From: Hyphomicrobium sp. NDB2Meth4
GTDB lineage: Bacteria; Pseudomonadota; Alphaproteobacteria; Rhizobiales; Hyphomicrobiaceae
Direction: 5' to 3'
NCBI RefSeq assembly: GCF_900117445.1
Contig: NZ_FPEJ01000006.1
Coordinates: 62,001-126,000, forward strand
Length of the DNA stretch: 64,000 nt
Shown: positions 8,459-16,106 of the stretch, one piece after another
How positions within the stretch are numbered: position 1 is the first letter of the stretch
Layout of the letters: every line of letters begins with the position of its first letter
Made by a program: the position numbers and the translations under genes
The notes under the pieces: model-generated
What the model was told of the DNA's origin: nothing
What the model saw: the letters and a program-made list of their open reading frames with translations, nothing else
Databases searched by the model: none

Positions 8459-9366
8459 TACCGATCGCTCCAGCGCGTATAAAGCGAGGTCGGCACCGCG
8501 CGCGTGCCGTGCTCCTCGCGGATCGCCAGTTCGCCGGCGGCGAAAGTGCCTTTCCTGACGGCCAGCACTTCGCGGCACAGCTGCTCGAAGGCGAGCGCCG
8601 ACGCGCGGATGGCATAGACCGTGAGCACAAGGGACGCTTCCGGCGCCAGCAATGCGGCGCAATCCTTCATGAACGCAGGAAGACTTGTGAACAGATCCCA
8701 GACCTCGCCATCAGGACCGCGTCCGAACTTCGGCGGATCGACAAGGACGACGTCGTAGGTTTTGCCGCGGCGCACCTCGCGGGCGACGAATTTTGCCGCG
8801 TCGTCGAGAATCCAGCGGATCGGTGCAGATGTCAGTCCAGATGCCGCCTGGTTCTCCTTGGCCCATGCGATCGCCTTCTTGGAGGCATCGACGTGCGTGA
8901 CGTGAGCGCCAGCGGCGGCCGCAATCAAGGATGCGGCTCCGGTGTAGGCGAAGAGGTTCAGCACGCGTGCTGGCTCACCGCGCTTTTCCGCGATGCGCTG
9001 TAGCATCCATTGCCAGTGCGGGTACTGCTCGGGGAAGAGGCCCATGTGACGAAAGCTCGCCAGACGGCAGAGCATGGTGACGTCGCCGATCTTCACCGGC
9101 CAGCTTTCCGGAACCTGCTTGTCGATGCGCCAGCGGCCTTTGTCCTCGTCGTCGTCGCCGGCGAAGACCGCGTGCGCCTTTTTCCACTCGCGCTCGGCGT
9201 TAGGGGTCCACAGCGCTTGGGGTTCGGGACGATCGACGATGATCGATCCGAAGCGCTCGAGTTTGCGGCCGTTGCCGCTGTCGATCAGGGCGTAGTCGGG
9301 AAAGCCCACAGTCTCGATGAGCGTCAGCTCCGCGGGGGGCGTGATCGTGTTTTCTTTGCTCAGCAA
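8458..9366 (-). CDS. RlmI-like class I SAM-dependent methyltransferase
   Basis: A 302-residue Rossmann-fold methyltransferase. It has the SAM-binding motif LFAYTGAASLIAAAAGA, acidic VTHVDASKKAI, and the catalytic-region motif VLVDPPKFGRG, the DPPxF type found in RlmI/RlmK rRNA cytosine or guanine methyltransferases. It lacks the N-terminal PUA domain of E. coli RlmI; instead about 100 residues of beta-rich sequence precede the Rossmann fold. It is the first gene of the three-methyltransferase run. The 167 bases upstream are shared with the divergent four-cysteine gene. Confidence 0.78.
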   Translation of the reverse strand: MLSKENTITPPAELTLIETVGFPDYALIDSGNGRKLERFGSIIVDRPEPQALWTPNAEREWKKAHAVFAGDDDEDKGRWRIDKQVPESWPVKIGDVTMLCRLASFRHMGLFPEQYPHWQWMLQRIAEKRGEPARVLNLFAYTGAASLIAAAAGAHVTHVDASKKAIAWAKENQAASGLTSAPIRWILDDAAKFVAREVRRGKTYDVVLVDPPKFGRGPDGEVWDLFTSLPAFMKDCAALLAPEASLVLTVYAIRASALAFEQLCREVLAVRKGTFAAGELAIREEHGTRAVPTSLYTRWSDR

Positions 9367-9533
9367 GGCATGCCCCTGTCGGCGGTCGGATGGTTCTGAA
9401 GCGCACTTAAGATGCGCCGGGCTTCCTTGTCGATGCGTTAGGCTAAACCCCCATTAATGGCCTCGCGGCGAATGAGAAGGCAGCATTCTGGGCGGGTGGG
9501 CACTTCTGGAAACAAGCCAATGGAGGCATTCAC

Positions 9534-9746
9534 ATGACGACGTGTGCATGCGGGAACTGCCAGTTTTTCGACACCCATAGCAAGTCTGCCAAGCAGCATC
9601 GGAACGAAGCGGGGCTTTGCCGGTATAACCCGCCGACAGCGCAAGCGGGAAGCAACTCGCCGGCCGCATGGCCGATGGTCGAGTCCAAGGACTGGTGCGG
9701 TCACTTTGCAGTGACAGTTGATCGCTTCATGTCCGCGGCGGAGTGA
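9534..9746 (+). CDS. Small four-cysteine protein (putative metal or Fe-S binding)
   Basis: A 70-residue protein with Cys4, Cys6, Cys9, Cys29 and Cys55 in the pattern CGNCQFF ... GLCRYNPP ... WPMVESKDWCGHF. I recognise this spacing (CxxC, then a lone Cys before a double Pro, then a DWCG-type Cys) from small uncharacterised bacterial and phage proteins; four ligands suggest a zinc or iron-sulfur site. A GGAGG-like site (caatggaggc) precedes the ATG. The function is unknown, and it stands alone between divergent and convergent neighbours. Confidence 0.72.
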   Translation: MTTCACGNCQFFDTHSKSAKQHRNEAGLCRYNPPTAQAGSNSPAAWPMVESKDWCGHFAVTVDRFMSAAE

Positions 9747-9790
9747 AGTCTCGTCGGAGGGCAGATCCGTTCATCTGCGGCTCATGTTGG

Positions 9791-9948
9791 GTCGCTTATT
9801 CATTCCAATTAAGCGACTAACGCCGGCCGTGGAGACGGATCGTTTGCCTCTCCGGCGTTATAGTAAGTGCGGCTCGGGGCTCAGGCACCGAAACGCCGAC
9901 GGCATCAGGGTTCAGTGTATTCGTGGTGACTCCGCAGCACTGAACCCT
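9791..9948. repeat. Three successive perfect hairpins in the prfB downstream gap
   Basis: In the 226 bases between the small Cys gene and the end of prfB there are three perfect inverted repeats. GTCGCTTA (9791-9798) pairs with TAAGCGAC (9810-9817); TAACGCCGG (9818-9826) with CCGGCGTTA (9852-9860); and AGGGTTCAGTG (9907-9917) with CACTGAACCCT (9938-9948). None has a T-run, so they are not classic terminators. They may act as Rho-dependent or 3'-end stabilising structures for two convergent transcripts. Nothing else is seen in this gap. Confidence 0.6.
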
Positions 9949-9972
9949 CTGCCCCATCTTCCTTCAGAACGA

Positions 9973-11104
9973 TCAATCGAGGTCGGCGACCTCGACGGGG
10001 CCGCCACCCTTGATGCGCTGAGCCAGCGCGCTTTCGATGAAGGGATCAATGTCACCATCGAGCACCGCGTCAGGATTGGTGCTCTGCGTTCCAGTGCGCA
10101 GGTCCTTCACGAGCTGATAGGGCTGCAGCACGTAAGAGCGGATCTGGTGACCCCAGCCGATCTCCGTCTTGCTCGCGGCTTCGGCGTTGGCCTTGTCCTC
10201 GCGCTTTTTGAGCTCCAACTCGTAAAGGCGCGACTTGAGCATCGCCCAGGCGATCGCGCGGTTTTTGATCTGCGAGCGCTCCTGCTGACTCGCCACCGCA
10301 ATGCCGGTCGGGATGTGCGTGATGCGCACCGCGGAATCCGTCGTGTTGACGTGCTGGCCGCCCGCGCCCGACGAACGGTAAGTGTCGATGCGGCAATCGC
10401 TCTCGTTGATCTGAATGTCGATGTCGTCGTCGATGACGGGGTAGACCCAGACAGACGCAAAGCTGGTGTGGCGGCGGGCGTTGGAGTCATAGGGCGAGAT
10501 GCGCACGAGACGGTGCACGCCCGATTCCGTTTTCAGCCAGCCGTAAGCGCCTTCGCCCTTGATCTCCATGGTGACGGATTTGATGCCGGCCTCTTCGCCG
10601 GCGCTTTCTTCCAAGGTCGAGACCTTGAAGCCGCGCTGCTCAGCCCAGCGCATGTACATGCGCGCGAGCATAGAAGCCCAGTCCTGACTTTCAGTGCCGC
10701 CCGCGCCGGCATGAACCTCGAGATAGGCGTCATTGCCGTCGGCTTCGCCCGACAGCAATGCCTCGATGCTGCGGCGCTGCGCTTCCTCGTCCAGCTTCTT
10801 GAGCATGGCTTCGCCCTCGGCGACGGACGCGTCGTCGTCGGCTTCCTCGCCGAGCTCGATGAGCGTCACGCCATCTTCGAGGGAACGCTGGAGGTCCTGG
10901 TAGGTTTTGACGGCACGCTCGAGCTGCTGGCGCTGGCGCATCACTTTCTGCGCGGCCTTACTGTCGTTCCAGAGGCTCGGATCCTCTGCGCGCTTATTCA
11001 GCTCGGCGAGACGTTGCTGGGCAGTATCCCAGTCAAAGATGCCTCCGCAGGAGAGCCAGGGCCTCCGTGATGGAATCGACGAGTTTCTGCGGTTCGGCGC
11101 GCAT
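9973..11104 (-). CDS. prfB: Peptide chain release factor 2, made by programmed +1 frameshift
   Basis: RF2 releases finished proteins at UGA and UAA. The coding sequence is in two parts: 23 codons from the ATG at 11104 to an in-frame TGA at 11035-11033, then a +1 shift into the long frame (353 residues), giving 376 residues in all. The catalytic GGQ is at about residues 248-250 ([15 protein letters not shown]). The anticodon-like tripeptide is SPY at about 203-205, where E. coli has SPF. The downstream frame alone starts at an internal ATG and would lack the N-terminal domain. It sits 125 bases after mrcA on the same strand. The shift makes synthesis depend on low RF2 levels, the known autoregulation. 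Confidence 0.95.
11032..11046 (-). promoter_or_regulatory. prfB +1 frameshift signal
   Basis: On the minus strand the order is GGAGG, CAT, CTT, TGA, C. This is the classic RF2 recoding element: an internal Shine-Dalgarno-like GGAGG immediately upstream of the slippery CTT codon, followed by the weak stop context TGAC. Reading on in the +1 frame gives [13 protein letters not shown], the expected RF2 sequence. Confidence 0.95.
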
Positions 11105-11229
11105 CGTGGCCTCCGAGGCGAGTGCGATTTTCAGGATATGAAGGCCGTCATATAATGGCGCGTCGGCCGACTGGCAACGCAAAGGGCGCCGCACCCCTCT
11201 GAAGCGCCCGAAAACGGGCCAACATCACA

Positions 11230-13869
11230 TCACCAGAGGCCACCGCGGCCGGCGCTGTAGCCGGGGCGTGGACGCGCCGGTGCCTCGTAGAAGGAATCGT
11301 CAACCGCGCCTTGCGGGCTGCTGCCGGTTGTGCCGCCCTGCTCGGTAAATCCGATCACAGAGTATGCATCGTCTGGCTCTTCGTCCGGCTTGAAAGCTTC
11401 CATGATGCTCTGCGGGTCTTCTTCGCCGGCGCGCAGGCCGGTGCGCAGGTTGACACGTGCGAGCTTGATACCCGGCGGAATTCGGAAGGGGGAAGCTGGT
11501 TGATCGGCAAGCGCTTCCTTCATGAAGTTACCGAACACCGGAGCGGCGAGCTTGCCGCCAGTGTTGCCTTTGCCCATTGGCGTCGGCGTGTCGTAGCCCA
11601 TGAAGACGCCGACGACGAGGTCGGGCGAATACCCCATGAACCAGGCGTCTTTTTCCTGGTTGGTGGTGCCCGTCTTGCCGGCGAGGGGGCGCTCAAGCGC
11701 CTTCAGCGAGCGCGCGGTGCCGCGCTGGATGACGCCTTCGAGGATGGATGTCATCTGATAGGCGGTGTGCGGGTCGATGATCTGCACGCGATCATCGGGA
11801 ATTTCAGGCTCTTCCTGATTGTGCCAATCGTCTGCCTTGCAGTTTTCGCAGACGCGCTGATCGTGGCGCCACACGGTATGGCCCCAACGGTCCTGGATAC
11901 GGTCGATCAGCGTCGGGCGCACCTGCTGGCCACCGTTGGCGATGGCGCAGTAGCCGGCGGCGAGGCGCAGCAGCGTGGTCTCGCCGGCGCCGAGCGACAT
12001 GGAGAGCACCGGAAGCAGATCGTCATAGATGCCGAAGCGGCGCGCGTACTCGGTGATGAGCGGCATGCCGAGATCCTGCGCCAAGCGGACCGTCATCTGG
12101 TTGCGCGAGCTTTCGATGCCGAAGCGCAGCGTCGCAGGGCCGGCGGAATGTTCTTTCTCGTAGTTCTCTGGCTTCCAGATGTCCTGGCCGGGGCCCTGCT
12201 CGATTTCGATAGGGGCGTCGAGGATGATCGAGGTGGGCTTGTAGCCGTTGTCGAGTGCGGCAGCGTAGACGAACGGCTTGAATGAAGAGCCCGGCTGGCG
12301 CTTGGCCTGAATGGCGCGGTCGAACTGGCTCATAGCGAAGGAGAAGCCGCCGACGACCGCGAGCACGCGGCCGGTGTTGGGGTCCATGGCGACGATGCCG
12401 CCGCCGACCTGCGGGATCTGCATCAGCGACCAGACGCCAGCGACATTGTCGGGGTCCTTCGGCGCGACGTAGACCACATCGCCGGGCGAAACGACATCGG
12501 AGACGGCTTTGGGCGTGCCCTTCTTGGTCTTGGCCCACTTAACTTCGTCGAGTGTGAGCTCGATTGCCTCGCGCTCGCCGACCAGGGAGCCGTCCTGCTG
12601 CTTTTCGGGGCGCAGACCAACGATCGCCTTCGCCGCGTCGACCTTCAACACGACGCCGAGGCGCCATGGCTGGATGTCATGCGGGCGCGGCACCTCATCG
12701 AGCGCCTTGCCCCAATCGCCGGCGATGTCGAGCTTGGTCACAGGCCCGCGCCAGCCTTTGGTGCGATCGAACGTGACGAGGCCGTCCATCAGCGACTTGC
12801 GCGCGATCTGCTGCAGGCGCGGGTCGAGCGTGGTGCGAACGGAGAGGCCGCCGTTGTAGAGCTTGTCCTCACCAAAGCGGGTTAGCAGCGTGCGGCGCAC
12901 TTCCTCGGCGAAGTAGTCGGCAGCGAAGATATGGGCGCCGGTGGTGCGCAGGTTGACGCCGAGCGGCTTCACCTTGGCGGCTTCGGCCTCTTCGCTGGAG
13001 ATATATCCGTTCTCCTCCATCTGGCCGATGATCCAGTTGCGCCGGATCAGCGCCTGCTTCTCGCGGCGGAACGGATGGTAGTTGTTGGGGCCCTTGGGGA
13101 GCGCGGCGAGGTAGGCGGCTTCCTCGATCGTCAGGTCCTGCAGCTCCTTGTTGAAGTAGCTGAGGGACGCTGCCGCGATGCCGTAGGCGCCGATGCCGAA
13201 GTAAATCTCGTTGAGATAGAGTTCGAGGATCTTATCCTTGGAGTAGGCACGCTCGATGCGGACAGCGAGGATTGCCTCCTTCACCTTGCGTTCCATCGAG
13301 CGCTCGCTCGACAGCAGGAAGTTCTTGGCGACCTGCTGGGTGATGGTCGAGCCGCCTTCGGCGCGGCGGTCGCTGCCGCTGAGCTTTGCTTCGACGATCT
13401 TGAATACGGCGCGGGCGATGCCCTGGAAGTCGACGCCGCCGTGTTCATAGAAGCGACGGTCTTCGGCAGACAGGAAGGCTGCGATGACGCGCTTGGGAAT
13501 GGTGTTGATCGGCACGAAGATGCGGCGCTCGCGCGCGTATTCGGCGATGAGCGCACCGTTGTGAGCGTGGATGCGCGTCATCACGGGAGGCTCGTATTTG
13601 GAGAGGCTCTCGTAATCGGGCAGGTCCTGCGAGGTTTTCCACAGCAGGTAGCCGGCGGCGGCCGAAGCGCAGATGAAGACAACCACACCAGCGGCGAAGC
13701 TCCAGCCGAGCAGGCTCAGCAGCAGGCTTTTGCGGCGCTTCTTGCGCGGCTGACGCGGGGGTTTGGGCTCGCGCGGATGCGGCGGCGCGGGGCCACGGCC
13801 GTAAGGGTCGTGCCCATAGTGATCGCGCGGGTAGATGGGATCCGACGGGTATAGCGGAGGCTCGCGCAT
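11230..13869 (-). CDS. mrcA: Penicillin-binding protein 1A (bifunctional glycosyltransferase/transpeptidase)
   Basis: Class A PBP of about 879 residues that polymerises and crosslinks peptidoglycan in the periplasm. A Pro/Lys/Arg-rich cytoplasmic tail leads to one membrane helix at about residues 50-75 (LLSLLGWSFAAGVVVFICAS). The GT51 domain shows SAEDRRFYEHGGVD and GGSTITQQVAKN. The transpeptidase has SSFK with Ser528 as nucleophile, SRN as the second motif and KTGTT starting at about residue 732. The ATG at 13869 has AAAGG upstream and is preferred to the adjacent TTG. It lies between amiC and prfB, all on one strand, an order common in this group. Confidence 0.95.
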   Translation of the reverse strand: MREPPLYPSDPIYPRDHYGHDPYGRGPAPPHPREPKPPRQPRKKRRKSLLLSLLGWSFAAGVVVFICASAAAGYLLWKTSQDLPDYESLSKYEPPVMTRIHAHNGALIAEYARERRIFVPINTIPKRVIAAFLSAEDRRFYEHGGVDFQGIARAVFKIVEAKLSGSDRRAEGGSTITQQVAKNFLLSSERSMERKVKEAILAVRIERAYSKDKILELYLNEIYFGIGAYGIAAASLSYFNKELQDLTIEEAAYLAALPKGPNNYHPFRREKQALIRRNWIIGQMEENGYISSEEAEAAKVKPLGVNLRTTGAHIFAADYFAEEVRRTLLTRFGEDKLYNGGLSVRTTLDPRLQQIARKSLMDGLVTFDRTKGWRGPVTKLDIAGDWGKALDEVPRPHDIQPWRLGVVLKVDAAKAIVGLRPEKQQDGSLVGEREAIELTLDEVKWAKTKKGTPKAVSDVVSPGDVVYVAPKDPDNVAGVWSLMQIPQVGGGIVAMDPNTGRVLAVVGGFSFAMSQFDRAIQAKRQPGSSFKPFVYAAALDNGYKPTSIILDAPIEIEQGPGQDIWKPENYEKEHSAGPATLRFGIESSRNQMTVRLAQDLGMPLITEYARRFGIYDDLLPVLSMSLGAGETTLLRLAAGYCAIANGGQQVRPTLIDRIQDRWGHTVWRHDQRVCENCKADDWHNQEEPEIPDDRVQIIDPHTAYQMTSILEGVIQRGTARSLKALERPLAGKTGTTNQEKDAWFMGYSPDLVVGVFMGYDTPTPMGKGNTGGKLAAPVFGNFMKEALADQPASPFRIPPGIKLARVNLRTGLRAGEEDPQSIMEAFKPDEEPDDAYSVIGFTEQGGTTGSSPQGAVDDSFYEAPARPRPGYSAGRGGLW

Positions 13870-14036
13870 CAACCTTTAGTTCCGTTGAGCGTAGGGGTTC
13901 GGCTGCACTGGCATGTCCGCGCGAGCCTAGAGGCTACATGAGGCGACGCCGCGAAGCAGGACATTACCATGGATTGTGGCATCAAGTCGTCGCTCACTGC
14001 AGTTTAGATAACGCCGGAAAGGAGATGGCCGCCTTT

Positions 14037-15317
14037 TCAGCGTGCCCTCGCCGTCCGCTTGGAGAAATACTGGTCCACGGCACTGGTGATCGATGTGGCC
14101 ACGCGCCGTTGCCAACCGGAGGATTTGAGCAGCTTCTCGTCCTCGGGGTGGCTCATGTAACCCAGCTCGATGAGCACCGAGGGGGTGTCAGCCTGACGCA
14201 GCACCTTGAATGCGGCAGAGCGCTGCGGCCGTTGGGACAATGAGACGGCCGACTTGAGCTGCTTGACGAGGGTGTTCGAGAAATCGGCAGAGAAATTCGA
14301 CGTCTCGCGCTTTAGGAGGTCTATGAGGATATTGCGGACATCGCCGCCTTCCTCGAAGTGCGCAGTCTGGAGGCCTGCAATGGCGTCGGAGTTGTTCTCC
14401 TTCTCGGCCATTATCTGCGCCTCCTCGTCGGAGGCTTTCTCGGATAACGTGTAAACGGTCGCACCACGCACCCTTTTGGCGCGCTTCTGCGCAATCGCGT
14501 CGGCGTGAAGCGAGACGAAGAGGTCAGCGTCGAGTTCGCGGGACATCTGAAGGCGCTGATCGAGCGAAATAAATACGTCTGTCGATCGCGTCATGCGCAC
14601 GTCGTAGCGGCCGCTTTTCTCAAGCTGCGTTTTCAGAGCCTGAGCGACGGCGAGAACGACGGTCTTCTCCTTGAGGTTGGTGGCACTGGCGGCGCCGGGG
14701 TCGATGCCGCCATGGCCAGGGTCGATCAGAATCACGGGCTTGGTGCGGTGGCGCTTCGATACGGCAGCGGGTCCTGCATCGGGGGCGGGCGTGGCGGCGA
14801 CCTGGGCGGTCTGACCGCCGCCGGTGCCACCGCCGAACGCCTTGGCGGACGTCGGCGACAGCGTCACGGTGAGATCTACGGCCTTGCCGGTGCCCGCGGG
14901 CCGCATATCGGCTTTCTTAATGAGAACGGGCCCCGCCGTATCGATGACAATGCGGGCTTTTCCTTCGGATAGAAGCCCATAGCGGAACCCCGAGGCGAGC
15001 CCTTCCTTTTTTTGGCCGGCTCCATCGGGGAGCTCGAAAGCGACGTCGGGAAGATCGATGACGACGCGGTAAGGGTTGGCGAGGGTAAAAATCTCCGCAC
15101 GCACACCCGACGACAACCCGAGGACAAAGGTCGTCGTGTCGCCGTTCGACTTGAGCTCTGCTCGTCGCGCCTCGACGGCTGCGGACTTGCGGTGGACGCT
15201 GGTCGGCTCAGCGCTGGCCGGTGCAGTGAGCTGCACGGCGAGTGCCATTGCCACGAAAAGCCCGCAGACGAGATCCCCCCCGATGCGAGCCAAGTTATGT
15301 TGCAGATGCTGCCGCAT
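14037..15317 (-). CDS. amiC: N-acetylmuramoyl-L-alanine amidase (AmiC type)
   Basis: Periplasmic zinc amidase that cuts the bond between N-acetylmuramic acid and L-alanine during cell separation. The 426 residues have a signal peptide (ending near APASAEP), an AMIN localisation domain in the first third (VRAEIFTLANPYRVVIDLPD), a Thr/Ala linker, then Amidase_3. Zinc and catalytic motifs seen are LIDPGHGGIDPGA, LFVSLHADA and LIELGYMSHPEDEKLL. It is the first gene of the amiC-mrcA-prfB string and faces rne across a 789-base divergent region. Confidence 0.93.
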   Translation of the reverse strand: MRQHLQHNLARIGGDLVCGLFVAMALAVQLTAPASAEPTSVHRKSAAVEARRAELKSNGDTTTFVLGLSSGVRAEIFTLANPYRVVIDLPDVAFELPDGAGQKKEGLASGFRYGLLSEGKARIVIDTAGPVLIKKADMRPAGTGKAVDLTVTLSPTSAKAFGGGTGGGQTAQVAATPAPDAGPAAVSKRHRTKPVILIDPGHGGIDPGAASATNLKEKTVVLAVAQALKTQLEKSGRYDVRMTRSTDVFISLDQRLQMSRELDADLFVSLHADAIAQKRAKRVRGATVYTLSEKASDEEAQIMAEKENNSDAIAGLQTAHFEEGGDVRNILIDLLKRETSNFSADFSNTLVKQLKSAVSLSQRPQRSAAFKVLRQADTPSVLIELGYMSHPEDEKLLKSSGWQRRVATSITSAVDQYFSKRTARAR

Positions 15318-16106
15318 CCCCTCCGATCACCCCCGGCAAGCTGCCCAAACCCCCTGTTAACCAAACCTTTTCGGATTTTCCCTCATATTGCAGAGGGTTG
15401 GCCGAGGCCTTTGCTGGCATGCACTTATAACATGCTTGCAAGCTTACCGGCGAACCCGTACTTTCTAGTTCGTTGATGCAGCGGCGCCCCTGCTAGGCAT
15501 TTGTGCGCCGCAAGAACGAGTTGAACGATCAACGTTCGCATTCGTTCGCGCCGGTTCGCCGCCCTGCGAGGGACGGCCTCGCTGCAGACCGACGATCGAG
15601 CAGTTTGCCCTGCGCCCGCAAGCAGTTCGCTCCGGGTCACCCCCGTGACAGCGGAGCCGAGAGCCTGAGGGCCACGCTTGCGCCAGGCACAATGCTAGCT
15701 GCTCGAGACTTTGGCCATCGGCAGTTCTTTGCTCCGCCGCCTTGGAAAGGAAGGGCAAGCGGAGCAGGCGAAGTACCGCCCGGGCGCCCCACCGCATGGG
15801 AGCAATCCGGAGGCAGCGCGATATCCGTGCCTGTCTTCAACCCTTTGAAAGACCATTTGGAATGCCACACTTAGGCACCCGTCGTCCGCAAGCTTCAGCG
15901 CGCCTCTGGCCGCGCCTCAATGCACGCCCGGTCTCCACCGGCGGCGGAAGACTGTGCCGCGCAACTGCTTCACCCACCTTCTTCCAACCATCACAAACAA
16001 CGATGCGCGCCAACGTCCGGCGCCTCCCCGCACCCGCCCCGATTCGATCGAGGATTGCGGAGCGGAGCGGTAGGCAGCCAACCCGGCGCGCCGAGGATCC
16101 AAATAG
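15318..16106. promoter_or_regulatory. Divergent amiC/rne regulatory region
   Basis: These 789 bases have no convincing gene on either strand; the open frames present are short or antisense and lack family resemblance. It must carry the promoters of amiC and rne. A perfect palindrome GCTTGCAAGC lies at 15435-15444, next to TTATAA that could be a minus-strand -10 box. GCTCCGC (15731-15737) and GCGGAGC (15759-15765) can pair within the likely rne leader. RNase E genes in other bacteria have long 5' leaders through which the enzyme controls its own mRNA; a similar leader here is inferred, not shown. Confidence 0.5.
15436..15464 (+). promoter_or_regulatory. Candidate rne promoter
   Basis: TTGCAA and TACTTT are separated by 17 bases in otherwise gene-free sequence, a fair sigma-70-type match. 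It would give an untranslated leader of roughly 640 bases. Weak evidence by eye only. Confidence 0.3.

Noticed and set aside
9718-11070. A 450-residue plus-strand open frame over prfB
   Set aside because: It is antisense to an unmistakable RF2, has no family resemblance and shows the composition of a GC-rich shadow frame.
15354-15366. A CtrA-type site (GTTAACC) upstream of amiC
   Set aside because: Only a half-site is present; the second TTAA at the right spacing is missing.
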